The notes under the pieces: model-generated | What the model was told of the DNA's origin: nothing | What the model saw: the letters and a program-made list of their open reading frames with translations, nothing else | The model's database searches: none | From: Magnetococcales bacterium | GTDB lineage: Bacteria > Pseudomonadota > Magnetococcia > Magnetococcales > Magnetaquicoccaceae | Length of the DNA stretch: 64,000 nucleotides | Direction: 5' to 3' | NCBI GenBank assembly: GCA_015231915.1 | Contig: JADGAR010000013.1 | Coordinates: 1-64,000, forward strand | In this document: in pieces, positions 1-8,859 of the stretch | Layout: each line of letters opens with the position of its first letter | How positions within the stretch are numbered: position 1 is the stretch's first letter | Translations under genes and position numbers: made by a program

Positions 1-1
1 C

Positions 2-1099
2 CAGGAGGCGAAGGAGGTCGAGCGCTGGTTCGAGCGGGAGAAAGGGGGGCTGGAGAGGGGGTTCGTGATGGATCTGGTCCATGCGGCGGTGGCAGGCAAA
101 CGTTGGACCCTGGCCGAGAAGGGGGCGCGCCATCTCTTTGCGGACGGGAAGGGGAAGGAGGGGCAGGGGGAGGAAAGGGTATTGCTGGCCGAGGTGCTGC
201 TCGCCTCCGGGCAGTGGCGTCCGGCGCTTCCCTTGACCGCCCTGTGGGAGCGGAGCGCGGTGGCGCGTCAGCGGGAACTCTACGCCCAGACGCGCCGTCT
301 CGCCTGGGAGCGGGAGGGGGCGGAAGGGGAGGCGATGCGTCGGATGGTGCGCGTCGCTCTGGAGCAGCCCGATTATTATGGTTTTTCAGACGATCCGGCG
401 GGATTGGCCCATCTGGCCTTGAGCCTCAAGGAAAGGGAAACGGCAGAGCGGGGCTTTTTGCTGGCGGCGCGCGGAAAGGGGGCCGAGAGCGCCGAGGTCG
501 GACAATTGCTCTATCTTTGGGGGCCGCGTCCCCCGGAGTCGGGACGGAATTGGCTGCTCGAACGGGCCGAAGCGGCCAAAGGGGAGGAGCGGGTGCGCTG
601 GCTCGTACATCTGCTTCATGCGGGGATGAGCGCGGAGGTTGTCCGTCTGGCCGGGGTGAAACCGGAAAACGACGCGGTGGCCGATGTGATGTTGCGGGCC
701 TTGTTGACCAGGGAGGAGCGGGAGGATGTGCAGCGTTGGGTTGCAGCGCGGATCGCTTCGTTGCGGGAGGCGCCCGACCGCTTGCGCCATCTGGCGCGGT
801 TGGTGGCCTCCCTCGATCTGCCGGGGGAGGCGGACATGGCGTGGCAGGCGGTGTTGGAACGCCTGCCTGGGGATGACGAGGCGTTGATGCAGGTGGCCGA
901 AACGGCGTTTGCCGCCGGGGAGTGGAGGAAGGTCACGGAACTGCTCTATCCCCGGCTGGATCGGGGGGTGATCAATCTACGGAGTTGTCAACTGATGGGG
1001 GAGAGTTTGATCCATTTGGGAGAGGAGTCACGGGGAAGGCTTTATCTGGAAGAGGCGGCGCGTCACCGGGCGGGTGTGGAGGGGGGTAGAAATGAATAG
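2..1099 (+). CDS. pelB: PelB-type TPR protein, 5' partial
   Basis: The frame is open from the first bases of the window, so the gene begins upstream and only its last 365 codons are visible. The protein is helical and Leu/Ala/Glu/Arg-rich in a TPR-like pattern, ending in a clear TPR-type segment (LERLPGDDEALMQVAETAFA). In Pseudomonas, PelB is an outer-membrane protein with a long periplasmic TPR region fused to a C-terminal porin barrel; the TPR part guides polysaccharide to PelA and the barrel. Here the frame stops at 1097-1099 and the barrel-like part is a separate gene downstream. The assignment rests on position ahead of pelC-G and on TPR character, because the sequence itself is poorly conserved. 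Confidence 0.72.
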   Translation, partial: QEAKEVERWFEREKGGLERGFVMDLVHAAVAGKRWTLAEKGARHLFADGKGKEGQGEERVLLAEVLLASGQWRPALPLTALWERSAVARQRELYAQTRRLAWEREGAEGEAMRRMVRVALEQPDYYGFSDDPAGLAHLALSLKERETAERGFLLAARGKGAESAEVGQLLYLWGPRPPESGRNWLLERAEAAKGEERVRWLVHLLHAGMSAEVVRLAGVKPENDAVADVMLRALLTREEREDVQRWVAARIASLREAPDRLRHLARLVASLDLPGEADMAWQAVLERLPGDDEALMQVAETAFAAGEWRKVTELLYPRLDRGVINLRSCQLMGESLIHLGEESRGRLYLEEAARHRAGVEGGRNE

Positions 1100-1157
1100 A
1101 TGTTTTTTTTACGTGCCGGTTGAGTCGTCTCTCCCTGCACCTGAAAAAGAAAATTTC

Positions 1158-1187
1158 TTGACATGCTCCGGCATCCATTGATAAAAT
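1158..1187 (+). promoter_or_regulatory. Predicted sigma70-type promoter inside the pel operon
   Basis: TTGACA at 1158-1163 and TAAAAT at 1182-1187 are separated by 18 bases. It lies between the TPR gene and the barrel-like gene and would start transcription about 45-60 bases ahead of the chosen start codon. It suggests that the barrel-like gene and pelCDEFG can be transcribed independently of upstream genes. Confidence 0.5.
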
Positions 1188-1237
1188 TTTTTGAAAGTTT
1201 GTTCAGGTGCTCCGGTCGTCACGACTCCATCACTGGA

Positions 1238-2641
1238 ATGCCAATCCGCGCCATGCCCCCTGCCGTTCACCGCGCACGGATCACGATTCCTCCTTTTTTT
1301 CTGCTCATCCTGCTGCTCGTCGGCTCGCCCCTGCGCGCCGGAACAGATGCGGTCAGGGTCTCCTGGACGGCTGTGCCCATCGATGAAGCCCAGCTGGAAT
1401 TGACCTTGCACGTGATCGGCTTGCGCCATTTTTTTCTGGAGAGCCGGGAACGGACGCTGGTGATCCGGTTGGAGCGCCCCCTTGACCCCGCAGGGCTGGC
1501 AGAATTGATCGATGCCCATGGCGCATGGATCTCGGACTTGCGCTACGGTTACGATTCGCTCGCGCTCCAATGGAAAGGCGATACGCGCGCCTGGATCGAA
1601 TCCGGCCCCGAACGGCTGCGGATGCGTCTGGAAAGAGATGCGTCCCGGATCCCTCCGGTTGCCGATCGGTCGCCGTCCGCCCTGGAAACCGGTGAGACGA
1701 TCCGCGACCGGAAGGAACGATTGCGCAATGCTGCCACCGTGTGGGAGAACGGGCTGCGGACCCTCCGTCACCCCATGACCGGCGAAACCCGTCACCTGGG
1801 GTATCTCGATTTCGCCCAACCCCTGAACGGCCCCTACCGCTTCCACCTGCGCATGGAAGGAGAACGGATCACGGTGGCCGATGCCATGGCTCCCGGACCG
1901 GAACGGCCCACGCAACGGGCCGTGGCCTGGCAGGCGTCCCTGGCACGGGAAGAGGAGCGGTTTGGGATGGCGCGGATCGAGCTTCATGGCCGCGACCGGC
2001 CTGGGATCGGCGTGGCGGGCGCCTTGCCGAACGGCTCCGTCACCTGGAGCGGCAACCTCCAGTGGCGCGTGCCGAATCCAGACGAGAGCGTCGCCCTGCT
2101 GCACGGCGGCACGCGGGATCAACTCGCCCTCCATGGACGTCGCGCCTGGCGGGAAGATCTGGACACGAGCTTGGGGGTGATCTTGCGCCAGTACCACCTG
2201 GAAGAGGTGCCTGCCGCCGCGCGCGGCCTGGGAGCGGTGGCACGGCTTGGCCAGGGGGGCGAGGCGTGGCTGGCGGGCCGTCTGGAACTGGGCGTGGAGC
2301 TGGAACGGGCCATCCATCAGGGGGAATGGGAGGACGGGAGGGGCAACCGGATCCATCCCTATCCCAAACCGTCGCGCCGGAATCTGACGGCGGATTGGAG
2401 CCGCCAGTGGGAAGTGAGCGACTACCTCACCGGTATGTCGCGCGTTTCCCACCGTTTCGAGCAGGCGGTGCACAAGAACACCTCCGCCCTCGGTCTGGGG
2501 TTGGAACTCCTCGCCGCCGACGACTGGCGGTTCGGTCTGGAGGCGGAAGGGGGATTGGCTCATGGTCCGGGGGCGGATGATCCCTACTTTCGGGTTATGT
2601 TTTGGCAGCGCGTGTTGACGCTGAAGGGATGGTTCAAATGA
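1238..2641 (+). CDS. Secreted outer-membrane barrel-like protein of the Pel operon
   Basis: A 467-residue protein with its own signal peptide (PFFLLILLLVGSPLRAG, about residues 20-36). After the signal is a 100-residue beta domain resembling AMIN-type domains. The C-terminal half, about 280 residues, has alternating polar and hydrophobic strands with many Trp, Arg and Gly and ends in an aromatic-rich strand, as expected of an outer-membrane barrel. I infer that it replaces the porin part of PelB. The frame is open back to 1163, but that start would sit inside the promoter; ATG 1238 or ATG 1253 precedes the signal peptide. The stop overlaps the pelC start by 4 bases. The barrel call is structural inference. 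Confidence 0.6.
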   Translation: MPIRAMPPAVHRARITIPPFFLLILLLVGSPLRAGTDAVRVSWTAVPIDEAQLELTLHVIGLRHFFLESRERTLVIRLERPLDPAGLAELIDAHGAWISDLRYGYDSLALQWKGDTRAWIESGPERLRMRLERDASRIPPVADRSPSALETGETIRDRKERLRNAATVWENGLRTLRHPMTGETRHLGYLDFAQPLNGPYRFHLRMEGERITVADAMAPGPERPTQRAVAWQASLAREEERFGMARIELHGRDRPGIGVAGALPNGSVTWSGNLQWRVPNPDESVALLHGGTRDQLALHGRRAWREDLDTSLGVILRQYHLEEVPAAARGLGAVARLGQGGEAWLAGRLELGVELERAIHQGEWEDGRGNRIHPYPKPSRRNLTADWSRQWEVSDYLTGMSRVSHRFEQAVHKNTSALGLGLELLAADDWRFGLEAEGGLAHGPGADDPYFRVMFWQRVLTLKGWFK

Positions 2642-3231
2642 AGAGCATGCATGGAATACGTCGCGCATGGGGTCCGATCGGCCTCTGCCTGACCTGGATC
2701 CTCGCTGGCTGCGCGGGGCGCGCAACCCCTTTCTCCGACTACCGGGATCCCGAGTGGCAACCCCAACGGGAGATGCGGGTGGCGGTCCTGCCCCTGGAGA
2801 ATCTGACCACAGCCCCCAACGCCGGAGTGGTGGTGGCCCAGCTCCTCGGAACGGAACTCTACGCGCGTGGACTCTTTCGACAGAGTGGGGAAGAGGATGC
2901 GCGGGTGCTCCTCTCCGGCAATCCGGTGGAAAAGGATCGTCGAACCAAGGGGGCGGAATCGACGCGCGAACTGGCCGAGAAACTGGGGGTCGAGGCGCTC
3001 CTCTCCGGCAGCGTGTCGGAATTCGCCTACCAGCACGGCCTGCGCGAGGAGCCGGTGGTGGGTATGCGCCTGACCCTGACACGGGCGAAGGATGGTAGGG
3101 TATTGTGGCAGGCCGGTCATGCCTTGCGAGGCGGAGGGGTGTTGCAGCGCTCCACCCTGATCTCCACCGCCCAACAGGCGATCCGCGACCTGGTCGGTTC
3201 CCTGGACGCAGCGACGCGACCCGCCCCCTGA
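2638..3231 (+). CDS. pelC: PelC outer-membrane lipoprotein
   Basis: A 197-residue lipoprotein with lipobox LAGC (Cys25). The mature part has the PelC/CsgG-like fold signature: MRVAVLPLENLTTAPNAG, then an alpha/beta region containing ALLSGSVSEFAYQ and a C-terminal helix with QQAIRDLVGSLD. In Pseudomonas, PelC forms a 12-subunit ring on the periplasmic face of the outer membrane that funnels the cationic Pel polymer to PelB. ATG 2638 was chosen because it forms an ATGA overlap with the previous stop and sits directly before the signal peptide; an in-frame start at 2602 would add 12 unneeded residues. Confidence 0.88.
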   Translation: MKSMHGIRRAWGPIGLCLTWILAGCAGRATPFSDYRDPEWQPQREMRVAVLPLENLTTAPNAGVVVAQLLGTELYARGLFRQSGEEDARVLLSGNPVEKDRRTKGAESTRELAEKLGVEALLSGSVSEFAYQHGLREEPVVGMRLTLTRAKDGRVLWQAGHALRGGGVLQRSTLISTAQQAIRDLVGSLDAATRPAP

Positions 3232-3238
3232 AACGGCC

Positions 3239-4642
3239 ATGCTGATCGAGAGCGACGCGATTGAACTGGGGACCGCCGTTCCGGAGCTGGAGATCATCCC
3301 GCCACCGCCCCGCCTCTTCATGGGGATCCGGCTGGTTGCCCTGCTGGAGCTGCTCCTGCTGTTGGGAATCGCGGGGGCGATCGACTTCGCCATGCTCGAG
3401 GGGCGGCGCTTCGAGGGGTGGAATCCCAATCCCCTGTGGCTCGCGGTGGTGCTGATCACGGTCCAGTACGGAACCTGGGAAGGGCTGATCGCCGCCCTGG
3501 CCGCCACTGCCTACCTGCGGCTGGGGAACTTTCCAGAACCGCGCTTTGGCCAGGATCTCTTCGATCACCTCTTCGACCTGATGCGCCTCCCTCTGCTCTG
3601 GTTCACCGGAGCGGTCCTGTTCGGCGAACTCCGGGTACGGCAGATCCGCGAACGGGATACCCTGCGCCGCTACCTGATCGAATCGCGCCTGCGCGAGGAA
3701 GAGATCACCAAGGCCTATGTCCGCATGCACCGCGCCAAGGATCGCCTCGAGACCCAGGTGGCGGGACAGACCAGCACCGTGGTATCCTATTTCAAGGCCG
3801 CCCAGACCATGGAGTGGCAGGACCCCGCCTCGGTGATGATCAACAGCGCGGAGCTGGTGCGGGTGATCCTGGGCGCCGACTCCTTTTCCCTCTTCACGCT
3901 CGAGGAGAATCACCTCGAGGTCCTTTTCCGGGAAGGGTGGCCGCAACCCGATGCCTTTGCCCAACGCCTGGATGCCAATACACCGCTCTTTCGGGCGGTG
4001 ATCGGCAATCAGCACTTCCTGGCCATCGCCCAGGCCGCTGATCGCCCCATCCTCGGCAGCGATGGGGTGTTGGCCGGGCCGCTCATCAATCGCGAAAACG
4101 GCAACATCGTCGGCATGCTGAAGATCGAACGGATGGAATTCGTGGAGTTGAACATCAGCTCCCTGGAACATTTCAAGGCCCTCTGCGAGTGGATCGGGGC
4201 CTCCTACGACAAGGCGACGCAGTTCAGCCGGGCACGCTCCGAGAGCGTGATAAACTTTGAGCATCAGCTCTATTCCAAAAGCTTTTTGTTCCGTCAGGTG
4301 CAGCTCCTCACCAATCTGGCGCGCCGCCAGAAGTTCGACCTCTGCATGATCGTCATCCAGGTGGACAGCGTGACCGGGATGAACCTGGAGGAGATGCGTC
4401 GCATCCCACTGGTGCTGGGAACCGAGATCGGCAAGATCATGCGCAAGACCGACATGGTCTTCGACTACGAACGGTCCGGTCACGAATTCGCCCTTCTGTT
4501 GCCCGCCACCCCTGCGGACCATCTCGCCATCGTCGAACGAAAGGTGCATGCCGCCCTGCAAGAGCAGGTGCAGCCCCAGCTTCCGCAGGTCCGGTTCATC
4601 CTCACGAGTCAGATCTTGCACAGCCAGGAGGCCGCGAAGTGA
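3239..4642 (+). CDS. pelD: PelD, c-di-GMP receptor of Pel synthesis
   Basis: A 467-residue inner-membrane protein. Hydrophobic segments lie at about residues 30-135 (LVALLELLLLLGIAGAIDFA and following), then a coiled coil, a GAF domain (about 175-320) and a degenerate GGDEF domain. An RKTD tetrad (Arg402-Asp405) matches the RxxD inhibitory-site motif through which PelD binds c-di-GMP. The GGDEF active-site motif itself is absent, so it should be a receptor and not a cyclase. Length matches the family (about 455). pelD follows pelC by 7 bases and overlaps pelE by 4. Confidence 0.93.
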   Translation: MLIESDAIELGTAVPELEIIPPPPRLFMGIRLVALLELLLLLGIAGAIDFAMLEGRRFEGWNPNPLWLAVVLITVQYGTWEGLIAALAATAYLRLGNFPEPRFGQDLFDHLFDLMRLPLLWFTGAVLFGELRVRQIRERDTLRRYLIESRLREEEITKAYVRMHRAKDRLETQVAGQTSTVVSYFKAAQTMEWQDPASVMINSAELVRVILGADSFSLFTLEENHLEVLFREGWPQPDAFAQRLDANTPLFRAVIGNQHFLAIAQAADRPILGSDGVLAGPLINRENGNIVGMLKIERMEFVELNISSLEHFKALCEWIGASYDKATQFSRARSESVINFEHQLYSKSFLFRQVQLLTNLARRQKFDLCMIVIQVDSVTGMNLEEMRRIPLVLGTEIGKIMRKTDMVFDYERSGHEFALLLPATPADHLAIVERKVHAALQEQVQPQLPQVRFILTSQILHSQEAAK

Positions 4643-5754
4643 ACGATACCCCGTCCGAGGCCGGCACCGAGCAGCTGCTGGATCCGATCTTCAACAACAC
4701 CTCGCCCTGCATCGCCACGTTTCTGTTGGTATGGTGCTTCACCATGGGGCTGCACAGTTGGGTTCTTTGGGAGATGATCTTGGCCGATCTCGATTTTTAC
4801 TCCTCCGGTGCCCTCACCTCGGCTCAGATCATCCTGAACCACATGGTGATCGTGTTCCTGGTGGGACTGGCGGGGTGGGTCTCCCGCTGGAGCGGATGCG
4901 GACAGGCCCTCTTCCTGCTTTTGGCCGGGGCCACGGCTGTGCTGGGATTCATCGGGATCCTGGGCACTCTGCTCGCCTTCGTGCTCTTTTTGGACTATCA
5001 GCGCTCTGCCAAACCGCTCGACGACTGGCACGAACAGCTCTTTCCCAAGGAGAACCGTCAGCAATCCGAGGAGCTGGTCGAACGATTGCAGGTCGCCACC
5101 GCAGATACTAGCGGTAATCTCTCGCCCTTTCTCGATATCCTCGCCTTTGGCAGCCAAGCGCAAAAGCTGACCATGATCTCCATGATCACCCGTCATTTTC
5201 GACCGGCCTTCTCCCGCATCCTCCTGGAGGCGGTCAATGCCCCGGACAATGCGATCCGGGTGCAGGCCGCCACCGCCGTATCCTACCTGGAAAATCGTTT
5301 CGTGCAGGAGTCGATGGCCTTGGAACAACGATTGCTTGACTCCGGGAACGACCCCAAACGGGCGCTGGATGTGGCACTCCACTATGACGAATATGCCTTT
5401 TCCGGCCTGCTCGATCCCTTGCGGGCCAAGGATACCCGAGACAAGGCCCTGCACTACTACCGGCTGTTTCTGGCGAAATTTCCAGATCATGCCGATGCGG
5501 TACACCCGGTGGCCCGGCTTCTGATCAAGAACGGATGCCACGCGGAGGCGGCGGAGTTCCTCCACGGCCTGCTCGCTCACGGCGCGGCGAACGAGACGCT
5601 TCTGGTCTGGTACATGGAGACCCTCTACCGGTTGGGGCGTTTTGACGAACTCAATCAGGTCGCGCATGCGCACTGGAAACGGTTCCGTAACAATGCCAGC
5701 TTCCCGATCCGCATTGTAGAGACCATCGCCCTCTGGGCCGGGAGGGATCGATGA
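4639..5754 (+). CDS. pelE: PelE membrane/TPR protein
   Basis: A 371-residue protein with two hydrophobic N-terminal stretches (about residues 22-50 and 55-115) followed by a helical TPR-rich cytoplasmic part (for example ALHYYRLFLAKFPDHADAVH). PelE forms the inner-membrane synthase complex with PelD, PelF and PelG. The start is GTG, with a GTGA overlap with the pelD stop, implying translational coupling. It ends in an ATGA overlap with pelF. Identity comes from architecture and position, because PelE is weakly conserved. Confidence 0.88.
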   Translation: MNDTPSEAGTEQLLDPIFNNTSPCIATFLLVWCFTMGLHSWVLWEMILADLDFYSSGALTSAQIILNHMVIVFLVGLAGWVSRWSGCGQALFLLLAGATAVLGFIGILGTLLAFVLFLDYQRSAKPLDDWHEQLFPKENRQQSEELVERLQVATADTSGNLSPFLDILAFGSQAQKLTMISMITRHFRPAFSRILLEAVNAPDNAIRVQAATAVSYLENRFVQESMALEQRLLDSGNDPKRALDVALHYDEYAFSGLLDPLRAKDTRDKALHYYRLFLAKFPDHADAVHPVARLLIKNGCHAEAAEFLHGLLAHGAANETLLVWYMETLYRLGRFDELNQVAHAHWKRFRNNASFPIRIVETIALWAGRDR

Positions 5755-7265
5755 AGGGCCTCCGTGCGCCCCCTGCGATGGCCGACATCTGCATGGTGGT
5801 GGAGGGGACCTATCCCTACGTGGCCGGCGGGGTCTCCAGTTGGGCCCACGACATCATCCGTTCCCTGCCGGAATTGAGCTTTTCGCTGGTCGCCATCCTG
5901 GCCCCCAACACCGACCTCACCCCGCGCTATCAGCTTCCCCCTAACGTGATCGGGGTTCACCACATTTTCCTGTCGCCCTTCAAGGCGAAAAGACGTTGGA
6001 CCTTTCGTCGTCCTGGGGCACCCTTCTTCCAGGCACTGGAAGCCGCTCTGTGGGAGTTCACGGAACATCCCGGTATCGTCACCCTGCACCAACTGATCAG
6101 ACTGCTGAAGGAACAACGGGAGACCTTGGGGTGGGATCTCCTGATGAACTCCCGACTCTCCTGGAACATGCTGCTCAAACTGTATGCCCGGATGCTCCCG
6201 GATGGCCCGTTTCTCGACTTCTTCTGGACCTGGCGCTATCTGATGGGCAACCTCTTCGTGATCCTGATGGCCGACCTCCCACCGGCGCGCGCCTATCATG
6301 CGGTTTCGACCGGCTTTGCCGGGCTTTTCCTGGCCCGCGCCCACCTGGAGAGCGGACGTCCGGTCTTCGTCACCGAACACGGGATCTACACGAACGAACG
6401 CCGCATCGAGATCAACATGGCCGACTGGCTCTACGAGAAGCCGCGCAGCTCGTTGCAGGTCGATCACGCGGAACGGGACCTGAAAGGGTTGTGGATCCAT
6501 TCGTTCCAGGCCTACTCCCTGGTCTGCTACCAGGCGTCGGCCTGGATCATCACCCTTTATTCCGGAAATCAGGTCTTCCAGCGGGCCGATGGCGCCGATC
6601 CGGTCAAGATGCGCATCATCCCCAACGGCATCCATTGGGAGGCCTTCGACAAGATCTGTCCGGAACCGGATCGCCCCCCCACGGTGGCCCTGATCGGGCG
6701 GGTGGTGCCGATCAAGGATATCAAGAGCTACATTCGTGCCTGCGCCATCCTGCGCGACGCCATTCCCACGGCGCGCGCCTACGTACTGGGACCAACCGAG
6801 GAGGATATGGGCTATTTCGATGAGTGTATGCAACTGATCGTACATCTAGGTCTGGGGGGCATGTTCGAGTTCACCGGACGGGTGAAACTGACCGAATGGA
6901 TGGGCCGGATCGACATCAATGTCCTGACGAGCATCAGCGAGGGGCAGCCCCTGGTGATCCTGGAGGCCGGCGCTGCGGGGATCCCGACCGTCTCCACCGA
7001 TGTGGGGGGGTGTCGGGAGATGATCGAGGGCCACCAGGACGAGGATCCCCCCTTGGGTCACGCGGGGATCATCACCCGTGTCTCCAGTCCCGCAGAGACG
7101 GCCCAGGCCCTGATCCGTCTGCTCAGCGACCGGGAGACTTATGATCGTTTCAGCGCGGCGATCCGGGCCAGGGTGAAAAAATATTACGCCCTGGGGGATC
7201 TGAAGCAGACTTATTCCGGCATTTACGCCGAGCTTTGCGCCCGCCCGGACGAGGAACGGCTGTGA
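5751..7265 (+). CDS. pelF: PelF glycosyltransferase (GT4 family)
   Basis: A 504-residue cytosolic polymerase of Pel synthesis. The N-terminus carries the PelF hallmark DICMVVEGTYPYVAGGVSSW (residues 12-31). The C-terminal GT-B domain has ALIGRVVPIKDIKSYIRA and the EX7E-type donor-site region SEGQPLVILEAGAAGIP. Length matches Pseudomonas PelF (507). It polymerises UDP-activated N-acetylhexosamine with PelD, E and G. ATG 5751 overlaps the pelE stop; an internal ATG at 5778 (MADIC) is an alternative start. No PelA hydrolase/deacetylase gene is visible in the window. Confidence 0.96.
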   Translation: MKGLRAPPAMADICMVVEGTYPYVAGGVSSWAHDIIRSLPELSFSLVAILAPNTDLTPRYQLPPNVIGVHHIFLSPFKAKRRWTFRRPGAPFFQALEAALWEFTEHPGIVTLHQLIRLLKEQRETLGWDLLMNSRLSWNMLLKLYARMLPDGPFLDFFWTWRYLMGNLFVILMADLPPARAYHAVSTGFAGLFLARAHLESGRPVFVTEHGIYTNERRIEINMADWLYEKPRSSLQVDHAERDLKGLWIHSFQAYSLVCYQASAWIITLYSGNQVFQRADGADPVKMRIIPNGIHWEAFDKICPEPDRPPTVALIGRVVPIKDIKSYIRACAILRDAIPTARAYVLGPTEEDMGYFDECMQLIVHLGLGGMFEFTGRVKLTEWMGRIDINVLTSISEGQPLVILEAGAAGIPTVSTDVGGCREMIEGHQDEDPPLGHAGIITRVSSPAETAQALIRLLSDRETYDRFSAAIRARVKKYYALGDLKQTYSGIYAELCARPDEERL

Positions 7266-7295
7266 ACGCACCCTGGAACCCCGGAGGCTGACGCC

Positions 7296-8681
7296 ATGGC
7301 TGGGATCGGGTTCGTATTGCGGCGACTGACCTATCAGGACAATCTCCTGGGGCTTTTGGCCGGTTTCGGGTACTCCTCGTTGGTGGCCACCGGGCCGTGG
7401 ATCTTCACGATCCTGGTGTTGAGCGGTTCCGGGGCGGTGATGGCGCTTTTCACCAATCCCGATGAACAGCTTGTCTTTCAGTCGATCGTGATCTATAATT
7501 TTTCTTTTTCCTTGGTCCTTACCGGCCCATTGAATCTGGTGATCACCCGCTATGTGGCGGACATGATCTATCGCAAGGATATCCGTGAGGTGCCGGGGAC
7601 CCTGATGGGGGGTGGGATCCTCCTCAACCTGATCAATTTCCCCCTGGCGCTTTATTATTACCTGGCCTGGGTGGAGGCTCCCCTCACCCTGCGCATCTTC
7701 GGGGTGATCAACTACACGATCATCTCCAACATCTGGTTGGCCACGGTTTTCGTGACCGCGCTGAAGGCCTACGAACTGGTGATCCGCATTTTTGTGCTGG
7801 GGATGGGACTGGGGTTTGTGGCCAATATCCTTTTGTCGTTGCAGTTCGGGATTCATGGGATGCTCTTCGGGTTCAATATTGGCCTGTCGGTGATCCTCTT
7901 CGCCCTGTACGGGCGGATCTTCGCGGAGTATCCCCACGACGTGCGCAATCTGTTCGGGTTCATTGCCTATTTCCGCACCTATTGGGATTTGGCGTTGAGC
8001 GGCTTTCTGATCAATGCGGCGGCTTGGATGGACAAATGGATCATGTGGTTGTCACCCGACAAGGTGGTGATTGCCAAGGGGTTCATCTCGTGTCCGATGT
8101 ATGACAGTGCCATGTTCACGGCCTATCTCACGATTGTCCCCTCCATGGCCACCTTCCTGATGAACATGGAGACCGAGTTCTACGAGCGGTATCTGAACTT
8201 CTATCGCAACGTAAGCCGCCACGTCACGCTTGATGTCTTGCGCAAGGCCCATCGCCGTATGGTTGAATGTCTCCATACCAGTGGACGCAATTATATGATA
8301 TTTCAAGGTTCTATCTCCATTACTGCCATCCTGCTGGCCCCCAAGCTCTTCGAGCTTCTGTCCCTCGATTTTCAGACCATCGGGATCTTCCGGTTGGGGG
8401 TTCTCGGGGCTTTTTTCCATATTCTGGTCCAGTTTCTGATCATCGTCCTCTCCTATTTCGACCTGCGCCGGATGATCCTGTTGGTGAGCGCCTTCTTCCT
8501 GCTCACCAATGGGTGGTTCAATTGGCATTATATGCAATTCGGATTCGCTTATTATGGTTATGGTTATTTCCTGGCTAGCTTGGTGAGCTTTGTCCTGGCC
8601 TATCTGATCACCTTCCGTAAGGTCGAGGATCTGATCTATCAGACCTTCGTCGTCTCGAACGCCTCCGTCAACCGGGAGTGA
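7296..8681 (+). CDS. pelG: PelG polysaccharide transporter
   Basis: A 461-residue integral membrane protein with about 12 hydrophobic segments and the conserved PelG opening GIGFVLRRLTYQDNLLGLLA. It belongs to the MOP/Wzx-like flippase group and forms the inner-membrane channel of the Pel synthase. A GGAGG Shine-Dalgarno at about 7282 precedes ATG 7296. It is the last gene of the operon; I see no clear intrinsic terminator in the 180 bases after it. Confidence 0.95.
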   Translation: MAGIGFVLRRLTYQDNLLGLLAGFGYSSLVATGPWIFTILVLSGSGAVMALFTNPDEQLVFQSIVIYNFSFSLVLTGPLNLVITRYVADMIYRKDIREVPGTLMGGGILLNLINFPLALYYYLAWVEAPLTLRIFGVINYTIISNIWLATVFVTALKAYELVIRIFVLGMGLGFVANILLSLQFGIHGMLFGFNIGLSVILFALYGRIFAEYPHDVRNLFGFIAYFRTYWDLALSGFLINAAAWMDKWIMWLSPDKVVIAKGFISCPMYDSAMFTAYLTIVPSMATFLMNMETEFYERYLNFYRNVSRHVTLDVLRKAHRRMVECLHTSGRNYMIFQGSISITAILLAPKLFELLSLDFQTIGIFRLGVLGAFFHILVQFLIIVLSYFDLRRMILLVSAFFLLTNGWFNWHYMQFGFAYYGYGYFLASLVSFVLAYLITFRKVEDLIYQTFVVSNASVNRE

Positions 8682-8859
8682 GGAGGGTGAAGCTGTTGGT
8701 GGCGGTGAGGATAGCCAATGCGTTGGCTTCTTTTTTAGCTGTTTGCCCCAGGTTGGGGATGAAGCAGTGTAACCGCCAATTTCTCCCCAGGGTTCCCGGC
8801 GTTGACTGAATGATGTACCATCGTCCTCCACTGCAATTTTTTTCCAGGCGGGCGACGAG

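Noticed and set aside
1097-1123. Split of pelB as a sequencing error
   Set aside because: Both halves are in the same frame with two stops between them, and the second half has its own promoter and signal peptide; a single-base error would not produce this.
1109-4621. A 1170-codon open frame on the minus strand opposite the pel genes
   Set aside because: It is an antisense shadow of high-GC coding sequence: low-complexity His/Gln/Pro/Gly composition, no recognisable domain, and pelB-D on the plus strand have clear motifs.
8682-8859. Possible remnant of an IS66 tnpC or an inverted terminal repeat upstream of tnpA
   Set aside because: None of the six frames shows a recognisable transposase stretch, and no matching end was found in 9184-9334.
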